Under the pieces are notes generated by a model. The model was not told where the DNA came from. It made no database searches and saw only the letters and a program-made list of their open reading frames with translations. Made by a program: the position numbers and the translations under genes. 64,000 nt of DNA from contig JAHLKC010000070.1 of NCBI GenBank assembly GCA_025449115.1, forward strand, positions 1 to 64,000, written 5' to 3'. Positions 14,316 through 26,500 of this stretch are shown here, in pieces. The stretch is from Chytridium lagenaria. Lineage: Eukaryota > Chytridiomycota > Chytridiomycetes > Chytridiales > Chytridiaceae. Positions within the stretch are counted from its first letter, which is position 1; each line of letters starts with the position of its first letter.

Positions 14316-16541
14316 ACGCGCTCACCGATATCAAGCAATGTTGCGGGGGGAAAAGCATCATCCAATGTTTCAAGGAGGGTTCTTTTTGTTCTCTTTTTTT
14401 GGTTTCGTGGTTGCATGGTTTCGCCCAAAATGTGCTTTTTTGAGGACGGCTATATCTTGAATAGACGCGGGGGGATATTGATATAATATGGAACCTTTAT
14501 GATGCTTTCTTTCATTTTCTACTTACTTTTCGAATGGGGTATATTGGAATTTCACGTTCTTCAACGGTCATTTCTTGGACGAGTGGGACTCCTCTTTTTG
14601 TTTCCGGAGGATCAAGGCAACGTCTGATGGATATCAGAATTTGTTGGAAGGAGGATTGTTCACTCGCTTCATTTTCGACGATTCTATCTTTTCCCCACTT
14701 TTTTTAGAGGCCATATGCTTGACGGTTTGAAAAATATTTTTACAATCCGACCATCGCATCCTTCAGTCCCATAGCTTTATTCAGTCCCGTTCACAAACAA
14801 AGGCAAGATAATGACCTTTTGTAAACGTATTCGCTGGAAAGTATTGACCGACAAAGAAACGTATTCGCTGGAAAGTATTGACCGACAAAGAAAGAAATTG
14901 GACTATTAGCAAAAGAGGCAGATGTGAAGGAATTGCATCCACCATCAGTTATTATTTTTGTTTATAATAGTTCCCCTTTCTATTCAAAGGTAAAATGAAA
15001 GGCCACAATTTACTTGTGTTTTTTTTTTTGGTGATGTTGTAATGGCATTGCCCTTCTTCGTCCTTCCAAAGTATTAACAGATAGGGTAATTACGATTTGG
15101 TATGTGCCTCTTCACTTTTTTGGATTGCGGTTTATAGGCTGGACTACAGCAAAGTTCGCGTCTTGTTTATGCCATAGACAAACAAACATCACGTCTTTTA
15201 GACGCGCGGGTTCCACGAGCGGATGCTATATGGACGTGTTAGTCCAAGCCTGCATTCACGGCATTGATGTCCCCCAAAAAAAAGCGTTCAAGAAACGCTT
15301 AATTTTAAAACAGAACATTCGGTCAAGGTCATATCAAAGTGTAGACGCGTCAAAAACAACCAAAAAAACATGGCGGAATAACAGTAACATCAGTTTGCTT
15401 TTTACGGCATCACAGAAGTAACATGATGAAAACCATGCCCCCGATTCCCCCATTAATGTTATGAGATGTGCTTTAAACGCGGTGGTGTAATGGACAGAGA
15501 AGATGATATGCGTTCCGATGGAAAGAGATGTTTTAGGGAGACAATAGAACAATGTTTGCGTTTGGGTGTAGGGAAGTTGTGGAGGTTCGGATGGGTGATG
15601 GAGAGGTTAGGTTGTAGACGATGCGGTTCATAGCAGTGAGGGGTAACAAAGGGGACTACGATGTTTGGGGTTATGGGTACGGATTTATTGTGATTGTGCG
15701 AAAGGGATGTGATGGAGACTGGGACGCGGGATTTTTTTTGTTTGGTGGAAAAGATGCGGTGATGGAGATGATGTGTTGGAGGGGAGGTGAGGGGGTGGTG
15801 AGGGAGGGAGAAACCGGAGAGGAGGAAGGTGATGGAGATTATAGTCACAGGGCTGTGAGGGTGAGGGTGGGGATTGTTTTTTTGGGTTCAGCGGCAATGA
15901 CAAAATGAAATGATATAGTTGGAAGATGAGGAGAGTCAGTGAGGAGCAGTAACTTTTGGTGTTGAGAAGTGGGCGTCGTTGTGGGATGAGAAGGAGGTCG
16001 AGGTTTTTTTAACAAGAGTTTTTTATAGAAAAGCAGATAGACTTTTATTTTTTTAAACGTAAAGTTGGTCTGTTTATGGTTTAAAGTGGGGACTGGCGGT
16101 GAGGGTTATGAGGACGTTGTGAGGGTAGCGATGCTTGTTGTTTGTTATGGGACAGTAAAATCAGTAAAATGGTGATAGGTTTTGGTTTTGAGGTTGGAGA
16201 AAGCGGTGCATGGATATCACGGCAAAAGGGAATCTTGGTTTCTTTATGTAAAAATAATAGATTGAGAGATTAGAGGTAAAAGTATGTATTCTATGTAGTC
16301 TTTTTAGTTTTCTATTGGGGGGTGGGGTAAGAGAGAACAAGAAATTATTCTACGAGTCATAGACAAATGAAAAAATAAATAGGTAATTAGGGTTGATGTG
16401 TGTTGGTTTACAATATTATAGTTATGGGGAGTGATAGAATTGGGATGAATTTGTGCATTTTGATGTGGAAAGAAGAAAAGTTTACGTGCAATAAAATAAT
16501 AAAACAAAATAATAAATTAAATAGAAAGAGAAAAAAAGGCT
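14316..16541. other. Long intergenic stretch between S28e and the 17-kb minus-strand gene
   Basis: No gene is supported in about 2.2 kb. It holds the S28e 3' region, a 34-bp tandem duplication at 14823-14890, and a G-rich stretch on the + strand at about 15480-15880. That stretch produces open frames on both strands (up to 129 codons) with low-complexity translations. The part nearest 16540 is A/T-rich and is probably the 3' UTR of the minus-strand gene. Confidence 0.5.
14823..14890. repeat. Exact tandem duplication, 2 x 34 bp
   Basis: A 34-bp unit beginning AAACGTATTCGCTGGAAAG and ending GACCGACAAAG occurs twice back to back with no differences seen. It is non-coding and lies about 500 bp downstream of S28e. 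Confidence 0.9.
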
Positions 16542-17912
16542 TTAAGAATTCCAACCAGCCAACTCTGTCCCAGAGACCTCAAACAAGTAAAACAACCTCT
16601 GCTGTGCCGGATTCGATCCATCATTCTCTTCCACCCCTTCCATGTCATCCCCCACCTCCATCGCATTCCCAGAGGAAACACCTTCAATATCTTCAGGATC
16701 CAAATCTTCAAAATAAAAGGCATCATTGTCATCCAACTCTTCCATCTTTTGCGCCACCTCCTCCTCCTTTTTCTTTTTCTTTTCCTCCTTTTCTTCCACC
16801 TCCACCACCAACGCCGCAGTCGCACGTTGAGACCGCGTGCGACGTGGGGTCGGAACAGGGGACGTGTAAGGAGACGGGGACAGTTCATCTTCTTCAGAAA
16901 AGATCCGCGTTTTTGAACTTGACGGAGGTGGTGTCATGACCTCCAAAGTCTTTCTCGCCTTTTTCCGTGTATCAATCTTGAGCGATCGTTTCGCCAACGC
17001 AATAGCCGCAAACGGGTCCTCCTCCTCCTCCTCCTCCTCCACGCCTCGTTTCCTTCGTCGTTTGGGCGTGTTTTCAAGTTCACTCGCTACAACGCTTAGG
17101 AGACATTCTTCGGGGGTGAGGGTTTCACGGAGTGCGGCGGCTGCGGCGGTGGCGGCGAGAGCGGTGGCGCGTTGGGAGGGTTTGGAGGATTTCTTGCGGG
17201 GTTGTGGGGGAGGTGGCGAGGAGGGGGGGACGTCTGCTGAGGGGGCGAGAAGGGCGGCGGCGGCGGCGATGGCGATGGCGGCGGTTTCTTCGTGGTTGAG
17301 ACGGGTTTTTTGGAGGAGGGTTTGCGGGGTTGACGGCGTTTGGGGGGGAGGGGGGTGGAGGGGGGTTGTGGTTGCGGTGGTGGTGAGGATAGACTGGATT
17401 TGTTTTATAAAGAGAAAAGGAGTGGGTTTAGTTTGTATGAATGAGGAACCAAGGGGTGTAGGAGAGGAGATGGAAGGAGGATGAAGAGAAGGTGCTATAC
17501 TTACGAGGAGTTTTGCGGATTCGAGGGCCATAGAGTAAGGGTCGTAAGGGTGCATGAGTTCAATACCATCCGTCAACACCTAACGATCCCAAAACAGCAT
17601 ACAACAAAAAAATACATATATATTAATAAAGCTTCAACACCACGACCCTATACACACACACACGCAAACACACCAAAAAAGCAAAACAGTTTTTCCGTTC
17701 TAAAAAAACCACAAACAAACATACCTCCCGACTCGAGGCCTCGTCGCGAAACATGGGATAAAGTGTAGTGGTGCAGGCGCGACGAGAGCGTCATTGATCT
17801 TGAGTTTCCGACGGAAATGGTTGATACAGTCCCCGAGCAAGTTGGCAGAGTTGATGGCTGCCAGCAGTGGGACGTAGGGGTGCGGGGGATGGGCGACGTG
17901 AAGGGTTGTCAT
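16542..17912 (-). CDS. Uncharacterised protein with Ala/Glu/Lys-rich tail
   Basis: Three exons are inferred. Exon 1 (from 17912) encodes a folded-looking segment (VPLLAAINSANLLGDCINHF, then LYPMFRDEASSRE after a one-base frame jump near 17770). Exon 2 (from about 17582) encodes DGIELMHPYDPYSMALESAK. Exon 3 (to 16542) encodes a low-complexity region with poly-Ala, acidic EEEEEEED and basic KKKKK stretches, several SP/TP sites and possible nuclear localisation signals (KRRRKR). The conserved-looking part is therefore the first 90 or so residues. I do not recognise the family. The basic clusters and acidic blocks suggest a nuclear protein, but that is inference only. On its own coding strand the exon 3 sequence changes from C-rich to G-rich near 17085. 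Confidence 0.5.
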
Positions 17913-18216
17913 TTGTGCGGAGATTAGGGGAGTACGTTTTCTGTGGTGTTGAGAAAAGAAGAAGTGTTAGTGTGTTTTTATATACGAGGATTGATGGTGG
18001 ATGGGATAAAAGAAGGGTGATTGTATGTGGAAGAGATGAGGGAGGTCTTTTAGTAATGATGCTTTTGTTGGGGGGACAATGTTTTAAACAGTGGTGTGTT
18101 TGCTCTGAGACAACCCTCAACAACTCTATCATATGGTTGGATAGTGGATGGTAGCGTGGAGTGAAAGAAAGTAAAGGATGATGATGACTACCGGACAATG
18201 AATTTAAAAGGATGAT

Positions 18217-18246
18217 GGATGTGTGTGTGTGTGTGTGTGAGAGTGT
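18217..18246. repeat. (GT)n microsatellite
   Basis: About ten GT dinucleotides followed by a short GA/GT mix, in non-coding DNA. Confidence 0.85.
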
Positions 18247-18369
18247 GTTTGACTAGACTACATTTTTCTAAACCTACAATGAACAAGCTAATTATTATTT
18301 TTTTTGGATCACGCACCACCACATGTAGGAACGATGTCAAAGCAAGCAAGCAAGGGATTTTGAAGTGAA

Positions 18370-18420
18370 GGAGGGATGGATGGATGGGATGGATGGATGT
18401 GATGGATGGATGGGTGATGG
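18370..18420. repeat. GGATG/GATG microsatellite
   Basis: Repeated GGATG and GATG units, of the same type as those at 13587-13650. Non-coding. Confidence 0.8.
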
Positions 18421-18994
18421 TTGTTGGAGAGTATGGAGATATCAACCAACCAGTGAGAGATGCTGAGAGAGAGAGTCAAGTGTTAAAAACAAGTGAATGA
18501 AAACCAAAAAATAAAATAAAATAGAATGATAACTCCAATATTGAATATGTAAACTAGTTTTTGGATGGAATGTATGGAAATATGTATATTTAATTATATG
18601 TATAAGGAATAGAATGCTGTCCATCATCTGTCCATCTGTCCATCCATAAAGTAAATTGTATTTATTAGTATTATTATTATAATATATATTATTTATGTAT
18701 TAATGACGGACAAACATGACAAACATTATTGTCAACAACAAACAGTTATTATTTATTATTTCATGATTAATATATGTAAGAGAGAGAGATTGTCAATTAA
18801 GACTCGTTATTAATACAATTCTGTATAATAGATGTATGATAATGTACAGAAGGTGTAAAGATAGATATAAATATTAAATAATTAAATAATAAATAAATGA
18901 GGGGTGGTGGGTGTTGTTGATCATCTCTTATTTCAATGATTTATTTATTTATTAATTTTAATGAATTATTTGTACAGAATACATCTAATACATA

Positions 18995-19145
18995 ATAATG
19001 GTAATCCCCATACACATATCCCATACATATCCCATACTATATCCCATACATACATACATAATCCCATGTTACATATAATAACCCATATTATATTCCCATA
19101 CATATTCCCATGTTCTATTCCATTATTCCATCCATTCATATATAT
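18995..19145. repeat. Imperfect CCCATACATAT repeats
   Basis: At least eight irregular copies of a motif like TATCCCATACA are spread over 150 bp of AT-rich DNA, about 170-300 bp before the CEP120 start. No function is apparent. Confidence 0.7.
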
Positions 19146-19309
19146 TCCTTTACAATCAAATCAATATCTGTAACATGTAAATACAGTACATACAAGGTGT
19201 GGTCTATGGATTGTTGATAATTTATTAACATTTGTATATTATTACCTATATACTGATGATGAATAAAATATATATAATTTCAATAATACATAAAATTCAA
19301 AAATTATTC

Positions 19310-19367
19310 ATGTCCGACTGGACAATCACTATCATCATATTATAACGATGATGATGCAGACCACTAC

Positions 19368-19399
<32 letters not shown>

Positions 19400-22300
19400 C
19401 TTTCACCACACAACACGCCTACCACTGACACATTAACTCAAGTCATTGTCACCGTGCATGAGGGCAAGTATTCAACACACACAAACACACACACACACAC
19501 ACTACTTTAACCTCCTCTTTTACCTAAACAATTAACTCCCTCATTCCATACTCTATTTTGTATTCTTCACAAACTAACCACTCCCCCATCACCCCTCAAA
19601 GGCCGCAACTTTTATCCAACACCCACTTCAAAACTCTACGTCCAATGTCGCTTCAACAATGAAATCCTCCTCACAGATCCCATCCCGCACACTCCTCTCC
19701 CCGTCTTTGAAACCGAACTCGTCTGGTCCATCCCTCCCAAACCTCTCAGTTTCCTGCGTTCCCAACGAGCAAAACTAAAAGTCGTCTGCTATGATATCGA
19801 TGTCACGACCAACAAGAGATCCATGCTGGGCTATATCATGTTGGACTTGAGAGCTGCCGCTCCGCTAACAGTCACGGCGGGGAGGAGAGGGGATCCACCA
19901 GCCGTTTTTTATCCGTTGAATCATGTGGTCAAACGGGGGCCGTTTAGACCAGAATTAAAGGTTGGGTTTGGACTGTTTACACCGCCTTTGAAGCAGGCTT
20001 TGATGAGGTGAGTTTTATTTGTCGTAGGCCTATTATTTTTTTAAAATTGGGATGCGCTCCCAGTGGAGCGAGCCTGAGCAGAGTAAAGTGACAGATATAA
20101 AGTGTTTAAAAGACATCTTTTTTTTACGAGCATGTGTCTCGCGCATTCTTTTCTCTTGATCTACAACCATGGTCGTTACAATCGCCGCAGGCGAGCATTA
20201 CTAACAATAACATATCTGCAAGCATGTTACTGCTCTTACACTAATATACCATGACTACATAGACCACCATCCGTGCAAGCTCTCCCTGGGACGGCGGGAG
20301 AATACGTTCACCCTCACCAGCCATGTCATCCCCACCACGTCGTCGTCAACCACCACCACCCTCTTCTTTGCATCACTACAACCAACAGCAACAAACTTCT
20401 GCAACCGCCATCAATAATACAAACCCATCCTCCCCCTACTTTCCACCATCCCCTGCCAAGACTGCCCCCAAACCTACCCTTCTCCCCTCTGGCCTCCCCG
20501 TTGAATACACTGCAGGCGGCTACTTTCAAATCGGCTTCTCTGGTCCCAACTGGCTCCTCAACATCACCGTCGCCTTTGCCGAATCCCTCCAACTCCTCTC
20601 CATAGACGACCCCACTCTTCTCCTTTCAAACGCAATGCCCTTTTACTTTTACTACAACCTCCTCGGCACAGACATCCTCACCGAAACCTTTTCAGACCTC
20701 ACCAACCCCCGCTTCCCATCCGAACGCGTCACATTCCGTCTCAGAGCCTCCGAACACGACCTCTCCCTCTTCCTTCGCGATCTCGGCGCCATCCCCATCC
20801 ATCTCTGTAGAGCCGGTCGTGTCCTCGGATACGCCGAGATCCCCATCTCATCCATCCTCGACACACTGCCCGAGGAAGTGGATGAAAACCAACTTGTTGA
20901 TTCCACAACTACACCCGCGTGGTCCCGTCGACGCCGTCGAGCAAGGGTCTTGGAACGCGTGTACACCATGTTTGATTTGAAACAGGAGTTGCCGGTTTCG
21001 GGGGATTCAAAGATTCCCGGGTTGGGGATGTCGATTATTTTGGCGCCGGATGATGCCGCGGATGGGGATGAGAAAGGAGCTGGGTGTGCATGCTGGGTTT
21101 GTGAGGGGGGAGGAGGGGGGCCATTCTGTGAGGTTTAAGGATGATTTAGGGGGTGATGATGATGCTGTGAGGGTGGAACAACCAAAGGAGAATGTTCAAC
21201 ACAACAACCACAGCAGGTTGTTCAACAACAACAACCAAAGCAGGTTGGTCAACAACAACAACCAAAGCAGGCTGGTCAACAACAACAACCAAAGCAGGTT
21301 GGTCAACAACAGCAACCAAAGCAGGCTGGTCAACAACAGCCTCCTGTTGATACCCCTACGCTTGTCATTGAGCCGCCTAAATCGCAGAAACGTTCTGAAC
21401 AGGAGCAGCCACCGCCGCAAAGCCGCCCTACCGAGCAGCAAGAGCCTCAAAGGCGTCCCGAACAAGAAAAAAAACAGGCTTCTTTAGGGCCACCCAGCAT
21501 TCAACCTCCTCCCGTATCAACACTACCCCGCAGAACCTCTGATGCACAACCACTTCCAAGAGAACCCCCAAAACCACAATACCAACCTCAACCCCAATTC
21601 GAATCTTTTATTCAACGCCTAAACCCTTGGCACCAATACCGGTTTTCCATTGACCTCCGCACCCTTCACCTCACACAACCCCTCCCAGACTCTCACCTCC
21701 ACCTTAAATACACATACCCATCATTTGGCGCGTCCCTCCCGATCACGACGCCTGCGGTGGAACCCCTCCACATTAAAGACGAACGCATCCCACTCCCGCA
21801 TTCGTTTACGGCGTTTGAGTTTATGATGAATGTGGAAAGGTTTATGACGTATGTGAGGGATGTACCTGTTTGGGTGGACTTGGTGGGTGATGGGGAGAGG
21901 GTTTTAGGACGGGGGAGGATGGAGTTGGGGGGAGTTTTGGAGGCTGGGGAGAGGGGACGAGTGATGGGGGTGAGTGTGAGGAGTTGTGGGGTTGTGGTGA
22001 GGGTTTTAGGGGAGATGGGGATGGAGGTTGCGGAGGTTGAAGGGGTGATTGCTGTGGAGGATTTTGGGGAGGTGGGTGAGAAGGAGATGGGGCAGTTTGG
22101 AGGAGGGGTGATGGGTTTTGATGTTGGGAAGGGGAGGGAGGTACCTGCGAGTCTTCGACGTCGGTGCATTCTACTTTGGAGTATAAGGCGGCGCTTGATC
22201 TTGAGATATGGAGACGTGAGGAGACGAGAAAGTTTTAGGATGTATTTGAGGGGACTTGAGGGGAGTTGATTGAGCGGCTTACGGCGGAGTTTGCTGAGAG

Positions 22301-23306
22301 GGATGGAGAGCGTGCTGAGGCTGTGAGGAAGAGGGTTGGGGAGTTGAGTGGGTTGGAGGAACGGGCGAGACGGATGTGTGTGGAGTTGGAGGTGAGGGAG
22401 AGGGGGGTGAGGAGGGAGGAGGAGGAGGTGGAGAGGTTGAAGGAGGAGGTGAGGAGGGAGGGGGAGAGACGGAGGGGGGAGGTGGAGGGGGTTGTGGAGA
22501 GGTTGAAGGAGGAGTTTAGGGTTAGGATGGAGGGGGTTGAGAGACGGGGTGGGGAGGGTGTTGCGAGGGTGTTGAGGGAGAAGGAGGAGGTTGAGGGACG
22601 GTTGAGGAGGGTTGAGAGGGAGTTGGAGGAGGCGAGGAGTTTGGGGAAGGAGGTGAGGAGTGATGGGAAGTTGGAGGGGGTTGTTGAGACGTTGAGAGGG
22701 GAGTTGGCGAAGATGAGTGGTGAGATGGGGAGGATGGAGAAACGGATGGAGATGGTTGATGCGGCGAGGAAAAAGTATAAGGGGTTGTGGGTGAAGACGC
22801 TTGGGGAGTTGGCGAAAGTGAAGAAGGGGTGGCAGGTTGATGTGCAGGAGAGGTTGGCGAAGGATCAGAAGGTTGTGGAGGCGCTTAGGGTGAAGATGAT
22901 GGCGAGGGAGGAGATGGAGGAGGTTGGGGGTGGGAGGAGAGAGTTGGAGATGTTGAGGAGGGAGGTGGAGGCGGTGAAGGCGTTGAGTCCGAGGAGGGAG
23001 GTGATGAAAAGTAGGGAAAGGAAGGAGGTGTCGCCAAAGAGGGGTGGGAGAAGGCCTTTGTTGGAGGAAGAGGAGGAGGAGGAGGAGGAGGTTGAGACGG
23101 AGGAGGATGCCGCGGTGAGGGTGATTAGGAAGAAGATGGGGAGGGCAAAGGAGAATATGGATCCGAAAGTGTATGGGGAGATTGAGAGGTTGGCGAGGGA
23201 GAGGGATTCGCTTGTCAAGAGTGGTGTTTATGTGAGGGAGGACCTTTTGATTCGAGAGTTGGATTCGAGGATACATACTTTGTTGACGAGTCGAAGTATC
23301 AAGTGA
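19310..23306 (+). CDS. CEP120: CEP120-like centriole elongation protein (C2 domains plus coiled coil)
   Basis: In animals CEP120 (Uni2 in Chlamydomonas) drives centriole elongation. First C2-like region (19602-20007): TDPIPHTPLPVFETELVW, then LGYIMLDLRAAAP. Second (about 20500-21050): GGYFQIGFSGPNWLLNITVA, then MPFYFYYNLLGTDI and the FRLRASEHDL and LGYAEIPI strands. Third (about 21630-22150): YRFSIDLRTLHL, then YTYPSFGASLPI and AFEFMMNVERFM. A short helix (EYKAALDLEIWRRE) leads to a long coiled coil (22270-23200), and the C-terminus (LVKSGVYVREDLLIRELDSR) matches the CEP120 end. Introns: 19464-19601, with a GC-AG type donor (GCAAGT), and 20008-20262. Low-complexity His/Gln runs occur near the start. 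Frame breaks near 19350, 20320, 21075, 21190 and 22150-22270 (in-frame TAG and TGA in the last) interrupt otherwise alignable sequence. The exact start is uncertain. Confidence 0.85.
21214..21342 (+). repeat. 27-bp coding tandem repeat in CEP120 (QVGQQQQPK units)
   Basis: Nearly five head-to-tail copies of a 27-bp unit (21214, 21241, 21268, 21295, 21322) encode QVGQQQQPK or QAGQQQQPK. They lie in the linker between the second and third C2-like regions. Copies differ at one or two bases and the period keeps the frame. Confidence 0.9.
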
Positions 23307-23568
23307 ATATTTTTTTTCGCGTTTTTGTGGATTTTATAGTATTCAATATATTTATATTTATTTTTCGTATATGAGGGTAACGATGTTAACTTGTTTCCAT
23401 GTTTTTGCTTCAATAACGCGTTATTTCGGTGTTTGGGTCATTCCTGTTTTTATAATGTGAGGTTTCGGGTCTCTTTTTTGCAAAGAGCGGCCATTCAAAA
23501 TTTGTACAAAGGCTGGACAAACTTTTGATATTGATCAAGTGCCGTCACACACCCCCAAAAAGACCGTC

Positions 23569-26500
23569 ATGTTCTCTTTCACAGATCCCCATCCACCTCG
23601 GGATGCCCATCTCTCCCCCTCGACATCACCACAACCCTCGTCAACAGGGATATGGGGATTTTTAAGAAAAGTACGAGGATACTCACCGTCATCCTCGCAG
23701 CATTCCATTGCGCCTTCACCTGAGCCTGTGGAAAAGGTAGATGAGGTGATGGAGATTGCGGAGGATCCTGTGAGTAGCTTGAAAAAGATTAGAAGGTTGA
23801 GGGCGAGTGGGGGTGGGGTATCTAAAGAGTATTGGATGTCGGATAGTCAGGTGAAGGAGTGTTATGAATGTGGGTTACCGTTTACGGCGTTTAAGGTATA
23901 CACATTACCCTTGTTTTTGTGAATGCTTATCGACACCCCTCCCCATTTTAGCGGAAACATCATTGTAGGATATGCGGACAAATGTAAGCAAAGGAAAAAA
24001 GATTCTGATACGTTGACTGATGGTGAAATATACTAGTTTTTGTCATAAATGCGCTTCATCGACTGTTCCAGGGGATCGGTTTGGTCATGCAGGTGATATG
24101 CGGGTCTGCAATTTCTGCATGAAGTTGTTGGATTCTTACCAGCGTGACGATGTTCCCCGTCCGCTTCCCGACAAACGAGCATTTGTGAAGGATACCCCCA
24201 AGGTGGAGGAAGAGGTTGTGTTTGAGGAAGAACGGGGGGAGGAAGTGGCATTCCTGCAGGGAAGTCCGTTTCGGGGACGAGGGGATGAACGGATGGATGT
24301 GGATAGCAGTGAATACATGACGGAGGATGAACCTGTTGTTGTGAGTCTTGAGAGTGAGAGTCGGATGGAGGTTGGGGAGAGGAAGAGTGTGACGAGACGG
24401 GCACAGGAGAGACAGAGGAGACGGAATATAAGGGTGGGACATCCGAGGCCGTCAAAGTATTCGGCGAGAGCGATTAACCGACAGATGAGTATTCGGACGA
24501 TGAGTGAGGTTGTCGAGGAGAAGGTGGAGGAGAAGAAGGAGGTGGGGTTTGATGGATATGCTAGAGGGTATTTGAGGAGGATGTTGAGACAGCTTTTGGA
24601 GGAGTTTGAAGTGGAGGGGTCGAGTGTGCTTGAGGATGTGGTGATGGGGCTTGTGGTGAAAGCGGCGACTCATGTGGTGTTGGACGTAAAACATGGGGAT
24701 GAAATGGATATTGGGCATTACATCAAGATCAAAAAAATCCCAGGTGGGGTTCCAACGGATTCCGAGTATATTCATGGTATCGTGTGCTCGAAAAACGTGG
24801 CACATAAGAGAATGTTGAGACCGGTTCATCAACCCAAGATTTTGTTGCTGACGTTTCCTATCGAGTATCAACGTGTCGAGAATATTTTCTTGTCGCTTGA
24901 CCCTGTGATTGCGCAGGAACGGGAGCATATCAAGAATCTAACATCAAGGATATTGGCGTTAGAGCCGACGGTGGTGATTGTCGAGAAGACGGTGTCGAGG
25001 ATCGCGTTGGATTTTTTTTTGGACGCAAATGTGGTGGTGATTCATAATGTGAAGGCTTCGGTGATTGAAGCTATTGCGAGGTGTACAAAGGGGGATATTA
25101 TTGCCTCTATTGATCGTTTGGCGATGGAACCAAGGTTGGGGAGGTGTGAGAGGTTTCAGGTCAAGTTTTTCGATAATCGGTGGATTGAAGGGGGGAGGAG
25201 GGCGTTTTTGTACTTTGAGGGATGTGAGAGGGAGCTAGGGTGTACGATGGTTATAAGGGGAGGAACGAGGGAGATGTTGGGAAAGGTGAAACAGATTGTG
25301 AGTTTGTTGGTGTTTGTGGCTTATAATTTGAGGTTGGAGGCTGGGGTGCTGAGGGATGAGATGGCTGAGGTTGGGGAGGAGGAGGCTGTAAAGGAGAATG
25401 GAGAAGGCAGTGGGGAGGACAGTGGGGTCGAGAGGGCCATCAGGCTTTTTGAAAGAACCTTGTTGTCGGCTTCGGCAAGGGTGAAGTTCCCGCCACCGTA
25501 TCTGTTGTTGAGACTTCGTGAGCAGTCGGCTGTGATGGATGTGAGGAGGAAGAAGGAGGGTGATGACGACAAGAAGGAGATGAAGCATAAAGATGCTGAA
25601 GAAACCCCGAAATCTGCGCATTCCCCAACAGAAGCAACGCCACTTGATCCCCGAATAAGTATCAATCAATTACTCGAAAACGCGGAAACCCTCACTCCAT
25701 TCAATCATCAAAACCTCATGTTCTTGTTTTCGTCCATTTGCACAGAAACGCTGATGCCGTGTGAGGCGCCAGAGAACCACGTCATTGAGTATTATAAGGA
25801 AACAGATATGACTCGGACAATATCTTGAATCCCTCTGCTACAACACCACGCTCGTTTGTCAAGCCAAAAATTGCAGCACGCCCATGCTGAAACATTTTCG
25901 GAGTTACGCACACAACCAAGGTCGTGTGAATGTTGTGATTGAGGAATTCGATTCCCCCGATGAGGGGATTTCGATGTGGAGTTATTGCAAGATATGTAAA
26001 CTGCGGACCCCAAGTATTCCCATGTCGGAGGAGACGTGGAAATATTCGTTTGGGAAGTATTTGGAGATGATGTTTTATTGTGAGGAGACGAGAAGCGCTG
26101 GGTTGGTGGGGTGTGTACATGATGTGCATAGACAGCATGTGAGGTTTTTTGGCGTGAGGAATTTTACGGTCAGGTTTGAGTATGAGACAATTGATTTGTT
26201 GGAGATTTCGGTGCCAAGTGTAAGGATTAGAGCGAACGAGGAGATGCAGATGAAGATGAAGGGACAGGAGTATGATCGCGTAAAGTGAGTTTGTTGCTTC
26301 TGTCATTTTTGACTCTATTCTTGCTTCCTATCTTCGTCAATTTCATTTTTCGCGTTGCATGTTGAAAACTATTTTCATCTCACTTGTAATCTCTTTTGTT
26401 CTTTTTTAAAGAAGTGTGGAATGTTTGGGGTTTAATATGTGGCTAATGATTTATTTGCTTTCAGGAGCTTGGTCACCCGTTTCTACGACTCCATTCTTGA

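Larger units (their letters stand above)
17913..19309. other. AT-rich intergenic DNA with microsatellites
   Basis: This lies between the divergent starts of the 17-kb gene (-) and CEP120 (+). It is AT-rich with a (GT)n run, GGATG-type repeats and a stretch of CCCATA-type imperfect repeats, all listed separately. No gene is supported. Confidence 0.6.

Noticed and set aside
15459..15908. Overlapping open frames on both strands at 15.5-15.9 kb
   Set aside because: All are low-complexity translations of a G-rich stretch. None has domain-like sequence or splice signals.
16600..16640. TTCGATCC-like T-loop string suggesting a tRNA
   Set aside because: It lies in coding sequence and no acceptor or anticodon arms can be drawn around it.
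21693..23276. Open frame of 527 codons on the - strand opposite CEP120
   Set aside because: It is Leu/His/Pro/Arg-rich low complexity caused by the G-rich coded strand. The + strand frame matches the CEP120 coiled coil and C-terminus.
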